DNA of 64,000 nucleotides from Isoetes taiwanensis (GCA_021234155.1 JAJEKV010000087.1:372001-436000), one strand, 5' to 3'; shown: positions 1 through 11,927, counted from the stretch's first letter. Made by a program: numbers and translations. Notes: a model not told the origin generated them from the sequence alone.

Positions 1-169
1 TGATTAGCACAGCTTTGTCGCCAGGCTGATTGTTTGCCATGGTTTTTCCCTCGAAAACCCTTCGGGGCGGGGGTTTTTTAATCCGGGCAGTAATCCGCTT
101 GCTGCGTTTTTGTATTGGGTCCCATAGACCGATTGGTCTCCGTGGACGATAAAAGTACCTTCCTTCCTT
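1..169 (+). repeat. LINE 3'-end-like dispersed repeat, copy 1
   Basis: GC-rich block with the layout 'ttttccctcgaaaaccc', then a G-run, a T-run and 'gggtcccatagaccgattgg', ending in (CCTT)n. A clearly related block lies in opposite orientation at about 27585-27715, just downstream of a LINE reverse-transcriptase C-terminus, and a shorter one at 48300-48350. The position after a LINE coding end and the simple-sequence tail suggest a non-LTR retrotransposon 3' UTR. The element is cut by the window edge, so its 5' part is not visible. Confidence 0.5.
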
Positions 170-654
170 CCTTCACCTTGGCTTAGATTATTGAGAACAT
201 AGATTAACCTACTGCCACTGCTTCTCATAGGTTGTCCTTGCAGTCTTATTAGCTGGCTTAAGTTCTTGTACACTTGCTCAGCAATTTATAAGATTGGGTC
301 ACATGACATGACTTATATGCTGATAATCCTTCAAGCGATGTGAAGATAAAAAATGAGGCATTCAATGTCCTATGTGATCATGTTAGATTATACAACAGAG
401 AAGTGTTGAATGTTCCTGAGGACTAAAATACAATTATTTCTCAGTTTTTGAGTGTCTGATCATGGTTTTCAGTGTCTTTCTTTGGTTCAGTGTGTCATTC
501 TTTTATATTTCTGTTTCTGGTTTACTTTGTACTGCTTCATTGATAAAGAACTCTGAAAAGTTTCGTTGACAAGAAACAATAGCAGGAACAAAAAAAATCA
601 CGAACGTCGGCCTCTCACGATGCCAAAATCTGGCTTGTGTGGCATATTTGTCCA
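170..654. repeat. Duplicate of copia LTR end plus its flank
   Basis: Almost identical to 6667-7160. The first part (170-332) matches the right end of the copia LTR, and 333-654 matches the sequence just outside that LTR (6831-7160). The copies differ by a few substitutions and one 9-bp indel near 430/6925. Because the same flank follows the LTR in both places, this is a segmental duplication rather than two independent insertions. Homology stops abruptly at 654, where Merlin-related sequence begins. Confidence 0.85.
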
Positions 655-666
655 AATATCACTACC

Positions 667-1455
667 ATGCAGCAATTGCTTGCAAGAACTGCTAGCAAAG
701 ATGAAACTGTTGCATTATGCACCCATTTTAGCATGTTGCCTGACCAAATAGAGTGTGAAAAGTGTGAAAAAACAATGAAGCTAAGAGAGATAATAGGGGA
801 ACGAAGGATGGAATGAAATGGAAGTGCAAAGGGAAAAGATACAATTTTCAATGTTCGCTTCGTAGAGGTACCTGGTTTTCTAGATCACATCTTACATTAG
901 ATAGTTGGGCAATGAGTATGCTCCAAGAATTCACTATGAATGAAATGCGGAATTGCAAAAGAGGCCATTGTCAATTGGTATAATTTTTGTCAAGATATTT
1001 GCAGCATCTCCATTCAGAAACATAGTGAGGTCATAGGTGGTCCAAGAAAGATTGTGGACATCCATGAGAGTAAATTTGGTAAGAGAAAATACAATAAGGA
1101 AAGAAGAGTAGAAGGATAGCGGGTTTTTGGTGGCATAGAATGGGATTCTGACAAGATGTTTATGGTGCATGTTCTAGATAGGACAAAAGATACTTTGGCG
1201 GATATAATTTTTTATTATATTGTTCCATGTAGTATTATTTACAACGATTGTTGGGCCGGATATGAGTCAGAATGGTTATCGCAATTAGAATATGAACATT
1301 ACAATGTTTAATCACTCCCAGTACTTTAAAGATCCAGTTATAGGAGTGCCTACTAACATAATAGAATCAACTTGGGGAGCAGTTAAGAGATCCAGGATAC
1401 TGTTAAGGGCTTCTATGCATCATATTTTTTCGAGTACATGTGGAGAAAGTGATTG
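667..1455 (+). pseudogene. Merlin/IS1016-type (ISXO2-like) transposase relic
   Basis: A nearly full-length transposase reading can be followed through at least three frame changes and in-frame stops. In order: an N-terminal helix region; a zinc ribbon (CEKC, later CKGK and C); 'WYNFCQDIC'; the hallmark 'GGPRKIV' and 'ESKFGKRKY'; 'VFGGIE' after a stop at 1117; 'DCWAGY'; 'IESTWGAVK' after a frameshift near 1310; and 'FEYMWRK'. These match the IS1595/ISXO2-like DDE domain of Merlin transposons. The first catalytic Asp, normally in 'IDESKFG', is His here (IHESKFG). The second Asp (NDCW) and the Glu (IEST) remain. The gene is clearly dead. No terminal inverted repeats were identified. The left limit coincides with the end of the duplicated flank at 654 and the right limit abuts the copia LTR fragment. 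Confidence 0.85.
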
Positions 1456-1746
1456 CCTTCATAACAATTAAAATAATTTCTCTTTTGACCCCAAAGGTTT
1501 CAATGATTTTTCAATGACTAACAATTATCAATACTTCATGTTCCCAACATGTTCTTCATTGGTTGCATCACTCTTAACATTAAACCACTTGAATAGCAAG
1601 ATCCCCTTCACCTTGGCTTAGATTATTGAGAACATAGACTAACCTACTGCCACTGCTTCTCATAGGTTGTCCTTGCAGCAATTTATAAGTTTGCTTTCAA
1701 ATATAAACCCTCACATGACATGACTTATATGTCTGATAATCCTTCA
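1452..1746 (-). repeat. Truncated 3' LTR of the copia element
   Basis: Matches 6514-6830 of the complete LTR with scattered substitutions and a 38-bp internal deletion near 1676. Its right end is the CA terminus preceding the PPT complement. The left roughly 500 bp of the LTR is missing. Confidence 0.85.
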
Positions 1747-1760
1747 CTCCTCCTTCAAAT
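1747..1760 (-). other. Polypurine tract of the copia element
   Basis: On the minus strand GAAGGAGGAG lies immediately before the LTR terminus TGAAGG, the expected place for plus-strand priming. This fixes the internal boundary of the 3' LTR. Confidence 0.75.
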
Positions 1761-1779
1761 TTTATAAGTCCAGATCTCG

Positions 1780-4700
1780 CAACATTCATTTGCCTTCAAT
1801 TTTGTAAACTTGATCTCTGGCAAAGTGCTTTGGTAAACACATCAGCTACCTGGTCATTTGTATCAATATATTTCATGTGTATGAGCTTTTTCTCTGCTAA
1901 GTCTCGTATAAAATGCATGTTTAGCTCAATGTGCTTGGTTCTATCATGATATACCGGATTCTTAACTATTGCTATACAACTCACGATCACAAATCCAGAT
2001 TTTTGTAGGTCCTTATTGGGTACATCCTAATTCATTCAATAATCTTGTCAACCACACTAATTTTTTGGCAACTAGAGAGGATGCAGCCAGATTCTCGCTT
2101 CAAATTGAACTCATTGCCACCGCTGCTTGCTTTTTTATGCCTCCGTGTTATCACACCTCCTCCTAAGTATATTGCATAACCAGAAGTTGATTTTCTAGTG
2201 TACGATCTCCTCCCCAATCTACATCACTATAACACATCGAAAGTTAGATTTTTCTGAGTCAAAGCATATTCCATGAGTTTGAGTCCCCTTTAGATATTTA
2301 AGAACTCGCTTAGTCTGCCTCCCAATGTTCTTTAGTAGCATCATGATTTCTCCTGCTCAAAATGTTGACTGCAAGGCTATGTTAGGGCGAGTACTGTTTG
2401 CCAGAAATAATAGGCACCCCACCAAGGCTCTGTAAGGTACATTTTGCATTTCAATAACCTCATCATTTGTAACATCATGTACTTCATTACCTATGTCCGG
2501 CTACTATAGGAATCTTTGTTGGTTTGGCTTCAGTTAGCTTGAACCTTTTCAGCATATTTTCTACATGTGTACTTTGATGCAACTTTAACCATTTCAACTT
2601 TCTGTTTCTAACAACCTCAATCCCAAGAAACTTCTTGAGTTCACCTAGGTCTGACATTTGAAACCTAGATTTTTAAAATACCTTTGCATATGTTCTAATT
2701 TTCAAAGAGCTTGCAACCATAATACAATCATCTACATAGAGTGCAATAATGCAATATTCTCCATTTTGCTCAAATCTATAAAGATTCCCATCATTTTGCA
2801 ATTTTTCAAAGCCCCGTTTTGTAAAAAATAATTTATACATAAATAACATTCTCTTTGGTGATCGCTTCAATCCATATACAACCCCTGCTTAGCTTCCGCA
2901 CCATATCCTTACCATGTGAATATCCCGGAGCCTGCTTCATATAAGCCTCCTCCTCCAAGAGTAGCATTTAAAAATGCGCTTTTACATCCATGTGGGTAGC
3001 TCTAAATTCATAGCATTAGCCATAGCTAGCAAAACTCTAATGCTTGTAAGTTTGACTATAGGAAAGTAGATTTCATCATAATCTCTTTTTTTTTTTTTCG
3101 TGGTGTATCCTTGAGCAACCAATCTTGCTTTTAAACTTCTTACTTCCATCGTGGGTTTAATTTAACTTTATACAACCATTTACTTCAAGCTTTTACCATC
3201 AAATTTTAATTAGCTCATATGTTTTGGTCTCTTCAAAAGATTTAAGCTCATCATTCATGGTAGCTATCCACTTATCCTTGTCATGACTTTGTTGAGCTTC
3301 CTCAAAACTTTGAGGAATAATTTCATCCTCCAGAATAGCCATAATTTGTTCTTGCTCAAAGGTGACACCTCTTCTACTTCTCCCTAATTCATTTCATCCA
3401 TACGCTTTTCCTTCTTCTAACTTTGCTTCCTCTACTAATCTTTCTACCCGAAGTCTTTTTTTTTTTTTTTTCTCTATATGATGACCAGCTAATCCTTGTT
3501 GTTCTTGTTCCTCACCTTGCATCTTGATCATTTCGAACCTCGGGTTTCACTGACCTTGAGTTAAGATTTTTTTCTTCATTATCATCCGTGATCATCTATT
3601 TCAAACTTAGGTTGCATCTCCGGGTTTTGTTATGACTGCTTTTGACTCCTTTTTTATACCTGGCCCTTGTATAGTATGCCCTCATTGAACAAAACATCTC
3701 TCTTGATTATGACAGATTTAGTTTCGTGGAACATATACTCTATATCCTTTGATTGCTCATCATACCCTACAAGAAATCCTTCTTCGGCCTTGTTATCTAG
3801 CTTCTTCCTTAACTCAGCTGGTACATGAGCATACATCAAGCAACCAAAGGCTTTTAGTTTTTCATAGTTTATCCTTTTTTTATTTGACTTCATAGAGCGC
3901 CCTGAATATTACCCTTTAGACTAGCCGATGGCAACATATTTTGTATTAAAACTGCAGCTTGTAATGCTTCTTCCGAAAATTTATTACGTTGCACCACTTC
4001 CCTTTATCATGGCTCTAATCGCATCCATTATAGTTCTATTCTTTCTCTCGAGACCCCGCTCATTGAGGAGAATATCTGCATGTTAACTGCCTTTTAATTT
4101 TATGGGCTATACAAAAATATTTAAATTGCTTAGCAAGGTATTCACCTCCTCTATCAGACCTAATTCATTTCAGTTTGAGACTGGTTTCTCTTTCCATCTC
4201 TGCCACATATTGTTTAAATGCACTCAATGCTTGAGATTTCCTTGCTAAACAGTATGTCTTGCACTTCCTGCTATAGTCATCTGTGAATGTTATAAAGTAC
4301 CTTTTATTGGTTCTACTTTGCACATTTAAGGGACCACATAAGTCAGAATGCACTAACTCTAGAACTTGCTGTGCTCTAGACTTACTTTTAGGAAATGGCA
4401 GCCTGTTTAATTTTCCCAAAGCACATCCTTCACAAATAACTTCATTTGTCTTGTTGTCATGATAGTTTATGTGGCCTTGCTTCAATAAATATTTTAAATT
4501 TTTGTAATTTGTATGTGCCAGCCTTACTCTCAGGCCATAGATCAACACTGTCTTCTTGTATTGCATTTATACTATGATGCATCACATTGTCCATTTCAAA
4601 TAGATTTCCAACCCTTTTAGCAGAAAACTTTAATTCATTATCCAGGTACACATTACATTTGTCTCCTTCAAATACTACTCGATAACCCAAATCACATAAC

Positions 4701-5640
4701 TGACTGACAGAGATTAAATTTTTATTATTGGTATACATGATTGTAACGCCTTCTATTGTTCACAACATTTCCCTTGAGATCTTCTAGCTGTAATAGACCC
4801 CTTCCTTTCACCTCTTGAAGAGCTCCATTCCCTACTTGAATTTTTCTAGAGCTTGTAGTTGATATATTTTTTCGTAAACTCAAGAGATCAGATTTCATCG
4901 ATCTTTCAGCTCCACTATCAACTATCAAGTGATCGATTTATTAGTAGCAATACTTTCATTCACAACAAAGAAATTCAAGATTTACCTCATCTTCGCCTTT
5001 CCTCCTCAAGAATTCCTTTGAATTAACCTCCTTTTCTTGAGCAACATATGCTTTTTCATACCCTCGACCTCTCCCTCTTCCAAACTGCCTCTACTTGGCT
5101 CTCCTCTTCCTCTAGATTTTCTAAAGTTCTTAGGTGTAGGACACTTTGATGCTACATGCCCCTCTCCCTCCACATGTATAGCAATTAAACTCTATCTTAA
5201 GCCTAGGGCATTCATTTTATAATGCCCTAGCTCATGACAGCTTATAGCACACAACTTTTTTTTCCTTCTTTTTTGACAAGCAAGACTTCGGAGTTTCCTC
5301 ATTCTGACTTTTCCTTAAGATCTTTTTTTGTTCCCATTCAGTTCTTAAGGTAGTTTCAGCTTCTTCCCCCGATTTACATGAGTTTCTTATGAATAAGGCT
5401 AAGGTCTCATTGTCACCTATAGCTCTAGATATTTGCAAAGACCCGACTTTTTTCTTTAAATTACAACTCCAAAGACCATCCAAATCAACAATTAAGTTGT
5501 CAAATTTATTGAAGAATTCTCCCACATCTTCATCCCTCTTAATTTCAAACCTCTTAATTCATTTTCAAGTAAGTCTATTTGTGAGAAAGTTTTTTTCCTC
5601 ATAATGTTTCAATAGAAACTTCCACATTTTCTAGGCCCAA
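1780..5640 (-). pseudogene. copia gag-pol polyprotein, broken
   Basis: Recognisable pieces in 5' to 3' order on the minus strand. Gag lies at 5600-5230, followed by two zinc-knuckle remnants (5260-5110) in which several Cys are replaced or lost; a KCPTPK follows the second. The protease is at 4930-4725 and keeps DSGA. The GAG-pre-integrase zinc finger and integrase core are at 4570-4165 (CEGCALGK, HSDLCGP and TDDYSR), with the integrase C-terminal piece at 3890-3655 (KAFGCLMYAH, FVGYD). RT lies around 2870-2670 with YVDD. RNase H lies at 2215-1796, ending in the typical 'DVFTKAL'. The best-preserved pieces are the integrase core and the RNase H end. Frames change repeatedly, so no functional protein is expected. 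The integrase-before-RT order defines the copia superfamily. Confidence 0.93.
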
Positions 5641-5997
5641 GAGATCTAAGCTTAAGACCAATAGATGGACTTACCTTGCATGATATGATCCCTTGAGCTT
5701 CTTTTTGGCCTTGACTTGCAAAGATTTTTCCTCCACTAGAGCCACTAACTCCTCCTCCTCGCCACACCTCGGCCGTGGACTGAGCCACTGCGTGCCACCG
5801 GGCAGACCCTCAGAGAGTCCGACTGCTTAGAATCCCCGCTTCAAAGACTAATAGTCCCACTTGATCTACCATCCTAGAGGTCTTCCACCTCTAGTACGTA
5901 TTTAATGGCGCCCTTCCAAACCCTCGAATCGTGGACCGCCCCTTTGTACACATCAATAGTGATCAACAAACTTGTCGCAAATCTACTAGACATATTG

Positions 5998-6011
5998 TAG
6001 CTCGATACCAA
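5998..6011 (-). other. Primer binding site (initiator tRNA-Met type)
   Basis: Minus strand reads TTGGTATCGAGC next to the LTR terminus CCATCA. It is close to the common plant copia PBS TGGTATCAGAGC, with a small change. It sets the inner end of the 5' LTR. Confidence 0.8.
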
Positions 6012-6830
6012 TGATGGTTATTTAATGACACTTGATAGAAAAACTAGATGTCTAGTAAGATTTTCCAACACCTATTTCAACAATCATTCAAATACAAAAA
6101 TATTGATCTAGTGAAAAGCCAAGATATGGTCACTAATTTTCACATAGATCATTTGCACTTCCAAATTATGAGCACTTCAATTTTTGCTCACAAGTCAAGT
6201 GTCTTGATGTATTCCAGCCTTTTACAATTCAAATTTGTCATTCAACCATTGAATATAAGATAGCCAAAACATCGCTTCATCTGATATTGATCCGACATCG
6301 AAAGGTGGTTGACCCTTTAAACTAACCGCTTGAATCGGCTTATATCGGGCTTCATTGAACACATCCGGCCGCCCAAAGGGCCCAGATATCTTCTATTTTA
6401 TGTGGCTTAAACAACTCCGACGGTTATGGGATTGGATTAACTTGCCAATCTTGTTCAAAACTTTCGTTTGAAATATCCCACAGGATAAGTGAAGAAATCG
6501 AGCCTTCGTAACCATTGCCTTCATTACAATTAAAATAATTTCTCTTTTGACCTCAAAGGTTTCAATGATTTTTCAATGACTAACAATTATCAATACTTCA
6601 TGTTTCCAACACGTTCTTCATTGGTTTCATCACTCTTAATATTAAACCACTTGAGTAGCAAGATCCCCTTCACCTTGGCTTAGATTATTGAGAACATAGA
6701 TTAACCTACTGCCACTGCTTCTCATAGGTTGTCCTTGCAGTCTTATTAGCTGGCTTATGTTCTTGTACACTTGCTCAGCAATTTATAAGATTGCGTCACA
6801 TGACATGACTTATATGTTGATAATCCTTCA
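6012..6830 (-). repeat. 5' LTR of the copia element
   Basis: 819 bp bounded by TG...CA with short inverted ends (TGATGG on the plus strand start, CCTTCA at the end). The inner border adjoins the PBS. The outer border matches the LTR end seen at 1746 and at 332. A TATA-like GATATAAG lies on the minus strand near 6340. No target duplication can be tested because the outer part of the other LTR is missing. Confidence 0.85.
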
Positions 6831-7160
6831 AGCGATGTGAAGATAAAAAATGAGGCATTCAATGTCCTATGTGATCATGTTAGATTATACAACAGAGAAG
6901 TGTTGAATGGTCCTGAGGAGGCCTAGTTCTAAAATACAATTATTTCTCAGTTTTTGAGTGTCTGATCATGGTTTTCAGTGTCTTTCTTTGGTTCAGTGTG
7001 TCATTCTTTTATATTTCTGTTTCTGGTTTACTTTGTACTGCTTCATTGATAAAGAACTCTGAAAAGTTTCGTTGACAAGAAACAATAGCAGGAACAAAAA
7101 AAATCACGAACGTCGGCCTCTCACGATGCCAAAATCTGGCTTGTGTGGCATATTTGTCCA
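6831..7160. repeat. Flank duplicated at 333-654
   Basis: Sequence outside the copia LTR that recurs next to the LTR-end copy at the left of the window. A translation such as 'KNEAFNVLCDHV' can be read in part of it, but I recognise no family. Confidence 0.8.
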
Positions 7161-7654
7161 CGCCTGGAGGAGGAGGGTCTCCCATGCCAACCATAAGCAT
7201 GCACGCAATTTTGCCACCATGGTCTACAAATTATTTACGCGTAACATAATTTCATAAAATATGTTGCCCAGAAGTGCTATCATGTTGTTTTCCACTTGAC
7301 CGCTGTGACCAAAGTCTGACCAAAATCTTTCATGCAGGAATCATGGCGTCCATAACTATCCTCTATAGCCACTGCTCTATCTAGAGCATATGAAAAGCAA
7401 AAGACATGACACAATGCATGATAATTAGATAGTCATAGAGAGACTAACATCATCTACCTTGTTGTAAACCCACAAGCACACAAAATCGTTTGTAAGAAGG
7501 AAGCAAAAGGAGAAACAAGTTAAGGCCTCTGTTGTAGCAAAGCTTCCGCTGCAATAAAGAAGACTTTAAGATTTTTTACAAAACAAAGCTTTCTGGCTTT
7601 AGTTTAAGCAGCTGGAATTTTCTTCCTAGCAAAACCCCTGTCCAATAAGAAAAA

Positions 7655-7700
7655 GAGCAGGAGGAATTGAACCTCCAAGCCATTTGGCCAAACCCAAACC
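7655..7700 (-). repeat. tRNA-derived SINE candidate (B-box)
   Basis: Minus strand contains GGAGGTTCAATTCCTCC, a T-arm-like stem with a near-consensus pol III B-box, followed by a T5 run. A similar arrangement occurs 0.7 kb away. No complete cloverleaf is seen, so it is not called a tRNA gene. Confidence 0.35.
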
Positions 7701-8339
7701 CTAAACTAGAACAGTCATAGCCCAACAATCCTGAGCTCCACCTTCAAAAAATAAAACAATCTTCAGCTCCTAGAGCAAAGCAACACAACCCTCATTCATT
7801 CACCCATCCATCCAATCCGGTGTTCTATTCTCGAACTACAATGCTAGTCCAATGTTCTATTCTCGAACTACAATGCGATTCTCGGACTACAATGCTAACG
7901 CCCGGCCACACGCAAAAAATAAAAAAGCAGCTCTCACATACTATTTTCAATACTATATGTCACTAAAATTATAATCCAAACGATGCATAAAATACCTTAA
8001 ACCTTGTGCGAGACTTTATCTACCTAATTCAATAGGTTAGTCACTAAACCAATTTAACTAAACAAGTGCTTATTACTCACTAAACCAATACAACTAAATG
8101 GTATTTCTTTTGTTTTATACTTTAATGGATTGTTTTCATTTTTCAATTGGGGTTGTTGATGGGAGGAATATTCCTCCTTTTATGTCAGATGAAGGGCCCT
8201 CTATTTTTTGCAGGCCGTGAGTCGTGACCCATACAAATTTCAAAGGTGCAGAATTAAAACACATGACCATTGGCATTACGTAAAGCAGAATTGCAGTGGA
8301 TAAAAACTATGTTGCGCTCCTACAGCAGCCCGACCTGCA

Positions 8340-8402
8340 TAAAAAAAAAGAAGCCAAGCAACCCTGGGCTGGAGGATTCGAACCTCCAGGCCCGAACGAC
8401 CT
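8340..8402 (-). repeat. tRNA-derived SINE candidate (perfect B-box)
   Basis: Minus strand has GGAGGTTCGAATCCTCC, containing the exact B-box consensus GGTTCGAATCC, with a weak A-box-like stretch about 35 bp upstream (GGGCTCTGGTGAGG) and a T9 run downstream at 8341-8349. It could be a SINE or an eroded tRNA; a 7-bp acceptor stem partner was not found. Confidence 0.4.
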
Positions 8403-10015
8403 CACCAGAGCCCATTTTCATGATTATAATCCGTTTAATACATTCTCCCACAACCCCATCGAGAACCAAAGCGTAAAGCCATCAAGTATCTGCCACAACT
8501 CCTCCGATTTCAGGGCAGGAAAATGGTGGGCTACAGCAGACGCCGAAGACCAATCATCCAGAGCGCCACCATAGATAAGACCTCCACAACGGCAAGAAAG
8601 AGCCCTGTTCTGTTCAAAGGTAAAAGAAATCGGCTATTTTTTGTTGCCCTCAGGCTCTTATGTGCCGCATTAATTCACCTGCTCATCTGCCCTATGCCTC
8701 TAATCCTCATCTGCCCTGTTCTTCTCAGAAAGCATGGCAAATCTTCGAACAGGGGCACCGCCACCGTCGCATCTCCAGAATGACTCCGCCACCGTCGCAT
8801 CTCCAGCAGACGATTCTATGGTGCTCCATCTCCAAATCTGGCTCGCCCTGCAGCAGAAGCTCTGGTCGACAAGAACGGCAGAACAAGATCAGGGAGCACA
8901 ATCGTGCCCTACATTCCAAAACCGGTCTCGTGGCTTTCCAAAAACGTACCTTTGCGAAAAAACACAAATTAAACCATGAATAACCAATCCAAAGTAGGAA
9001 CTTGCCCCTCACAACAAAGAAGCAGCTCAAACATGCACAAACATACCATTTTCAATACAATACAATACCAGAATCATAGTTTCCACCATTGCGAGAATAC
9101 CCTCCCGCAATACCAAACAGATTGGGTAAACTTAAATACAACTAAATAAGTGCTTATTACACAATTTTTTCTCCCTCTTGAACTAGTCATTAGACCAATA
9201 AAACTAAATAAGTGTCATTACACTCTTTCTTCGCACATCTCCCTTTGTCACTAGGATCTGTAAACCGATTTGTTGGTTTTTTCGTTCTTCCTAAAACCAT
9301 TGCAATGGCATGTTCTCTTTTTTGCTTTATGTAATATAATACAACCATTTTCTTCCCATTACTGGGAGAAAGGAGTTCCAGAAAAACGGATGGGCAGTGA
9401 ACTAGATAAGGCACCCTAGGTTTTATTCCTACATAGAATGTATATTCCCATCAAGATAAGCTGTCTACACCACTTGGGCCTATGAAGTACCGAAACACTT
9501 CCGCAATAAACTCTTAAACCAGGATCATATAACCCTGGATAAAACTCATGTATTTCAGGATTTTATCTAAACAGCAATTATCGCATCTTTCCACAAAGAC
9601 ATCGACCTTAGTGCTTACAGATATGGCCGTTTATCTCTATACAAAGATAATTCCAGATGATGTAGATCTCCATTAATTAAGGCCATTGTAATGCAATAAA
9701 CTGTATCACAGCCAGGGGCTTTCTACATTGAGCAGAAGCTAAGTTTCTCTGATCATTTGCCGAAGCACAAAAGAGCAAAATTACAAATTCCAAAATCTGT
9801 GTCCTAAAATTATAGGTGCCCTGAGAGGATTCAAATTCTTAACTGTGATAATAAACTTGAGGTCTCATCTCTAACCATTGATGCTGTGGTTTCATCCGCG
9901 CTGGTGTCTGTAGCCACAGGAGACTAGCCCTTCTGACTTCAAAAAACAGACCTCAGGTAGCTTCCAAGTTTTTAAGTCTTGTAATTTGAGGCCAACATAT
10001 CTACGGAATTGCAAA

Positions 10016-11927
10016 TCAGAACCTTGGCCGCTCTTCAGCCAAGAGCACACGCAATGCTCTTCCTTCACAATCCTGTAACAAAGAATACAGAAATCAGAGA
10101 TAAGCAGCTAATGCTGTCAATCGAGAATGAGGAAGGATAGTTACCGCTCCATTTAAACTATTGACAGCTTCATTTGCTTCATCTGGAGAAGAATATGTGA
10201 CAAATCCGAAACCTCGAGACCTGCCTGTCTCCCTATCATAGATAACCTTGGCTTCTAGGACCTTCCCATGAGGAGTAAATAGCTCCTCCAAGCTAACATC
10301 ATCCATGCCCCAAGGAAGGTTGCCAACAAAACACTTAGATCTGGGTCCATCAAATCCCCCACCACCGCCGCCACCGCCAAAGCTCCGTGCCGGCCGTGGA
10401 GAACTTCCATATGGGTTAGGATAGTTAACCTTAATAGCTCGTCCATCCATATCCTAAATAAATGATTCAGCATAACAGTCAAAAACCTTGATCCTAATTT
10501 TAGACGCTCCACACAAATAAAGACAGCAATCATTTTCAAGGGCAAGCCAACAATAAACACTACAACTCTGCAAACCACAAGAAGACAATCTAGCAATACA
10601 GACAGAAATAGTATGAACATGTAAGAACCAATGCAGAAATAAATGACATGCATGTAGAAAATGTGTGTGCATGATGAAACAAATAACATGTATGTTGACC
10701 ACCATGCAGCAAGATACTAGACAAAATGCAATCGAGTATCAATTGACTTGTAGCATAAAACCAATCATGCACTATATCTGCCATTACAGAAAAAACCACA
10801 TAATTGCACTAGGTGGAAAACCTATATTAATAGTAGGAAAAACGGACTTACTGTGCCATCAAGCTTAGCAATTGCTGCTTCCGCATCCTGCGTGGTTGCC
10901 ATTGTTACAAAACCAAATCCACGACTCCTTCCAGTTTCCTGATCATATATAACCTGCCAAATGATACATGCATATATAAATGCAAATGCTACTACGAGTG
11001 GTATCTTATAAACGCAAAAGCTACTACAATTACTACTAACCGTCTGCCCATCAACTTGAAAAGTCTGTTATAAACTTTGCTAATGTCTACTTCATTTCAA
11101 AAGACAAATTAAAAGAAACATTCTATCTATCTGAGTAAGTGGAAAATTAACCACAGAATATGCAAAGGTTCATACATTTTCTTACATACAGAAAACGAAC
11201 TTATTAAAAACAAAACTAGAAACTACAATATACATAAAGATAATGAGAATTAACATACCTCAACCATCTCGACCTGCCCACATCCTTCAAAGACTTGAGA
11301 CAAGCGTTCGCTATTACAGGTCCATGGAAGATTTCCAACATACAACTTGGTTCCAGCAGGAGGGGGAGGGGGCTGAGCAAAACCATCTGGCGAGGTAGAT
11401 AAGGGACTAGGCTGATACTCATTCGTCTGGTTATATTTGCTGTGAGGATCGACATTCTGAGTTGGAGCCCCATAACCGCTACTTGAGGTAGAATCAAAAC
11501 CAGAGCTCTGGTATCCACCAGCTCCAGCATTTGGCTGGCTGTAAGGATCGTAAGAAGCCCCTGTTCCAGCATTTGGCTGCTTATACTCACTGTAAGGATC
11601 ATACGCGCCACCACCTCCCATGGCTCTTTCCTTTTCCAACTGCTTCTGCCTTTCCCTTTCCTTAACCTCAGGCAGATTACGAAGGACCTCTTCGAGTTCC
11701 GAGGATGAAGCCCTTACAGCAGCAAAACTCCTTGCAACATCCATAGGCAAAATACAAGAAGCAAATGCATGTTCTTTGTGAAAGAAAGAAGATTTACCAA
11801 TGTGGACGAAGGAAACTCGAGCTCCTGAAGCGGACTGCCGGATTTCTGAGATGGGTTTGAGGGAAGAAGTGGGCACCACGACCGCCCTGGTAGCGGCCGA
11901 GGCCAGAGAAAGGCAAGCGGCAGACAT
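10016..11927 (-). CDS. Chloroplast ribonucleoprotein (cpRNP, CP29/CP31/CP33 type), two RRMs
   Basis: Four exons on the minus strand: 11927-11259, 10953-10852, 10453-10145 and 10072-10016. All introns are phase 0 with GT-AG borders, giving 378 residues and a TGA stop. Residues 1 to about 70 are Ser/Ala/Arg-rich and low in acidic residues, like a chloroplast transit peptide. Residues 70-190 hold a charged helix and a Gly/Tyr/Pro-rich low-complexity region. RRM1 spans about 193-270 (RNP2 LYVGNL at 195-200; RNP1 RGFGFVTM at 234-241), followed by a poly-Gly spacer. RRM2 spans about 296-375 (RNP2 CFVGNL, RNP1 RGFGFVTY at 337-344). The last two introns fall at the same place in each RRM (DGT|DMDG and NGA|DCEG), as expected of duplicated RRMs. 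The family binds plastid mRNAs and supports their stability, editing and processing. The long N-terminal low-complexity region is more extended than in typical CP29. The exact subfamily is not settled. Confidence 0.94.

Larger units (their letters stand above)
1452..6830 (-). mobile_element. Ty1/copia LTR retrotransposon, decayed
   Basis: Minus-strand element of about 5.4 kb. On the right is a full 5' LTR, then a PBS complementary to initiator tRNA-Met, gag, protease, integrase, RT and RNase H (copia order), a polypurine tract and a truncated 3' LTR on the left. The coding part carries many stops and frameshifts and shows only short open pieces. The 3' LTR keeps only its right 295 bp, where it meets the Merlin relic. 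That LTR also carries a 38-bp deletion relative to the complete LTR. Confidence 0.95.
7161..9990. other. Intergenic region, mostly anonymous
   Basis: No convincing gene. It contains two tRNA-like promoter motifs (7655-7700 and 8366-8402, listed separately), short tandem repeats at 7820-7896 (a unit of about 32 bp containing 'ctcgaactacaatgc') and 8760-8806 (27-bp unit containing 'gccaccgtcgcatctccag'), and a diverged direct duplication. In the duplication, 7918-8100 resembles 9016-9190; both start with an 'aagcagctc' block followed by 'ttttcaatac' and end in 'aactaaataagtg'-like words. Short open frames here lack any recognisable domain. Confidence 0.5.

Noticed and set aside
667-1455. Bacterial contamination carrying an IS1595-type transposase
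   Set aside because: The relic is decayed and embedded between plant copia LTR sequences, so it resides in the plant genome.
8340-8402. tRNA gene
   Set aside because: A perfect T-arm and B-box but no matching acceptor or anticodon arms.
8296-8574. Open frame reading 'WAGGFEPPGPNDLTR'
   Set aside because: This peptide is the well-known artefact of translating a tRNA-like T-arm; the DNA signal (B-box) is the real feature.
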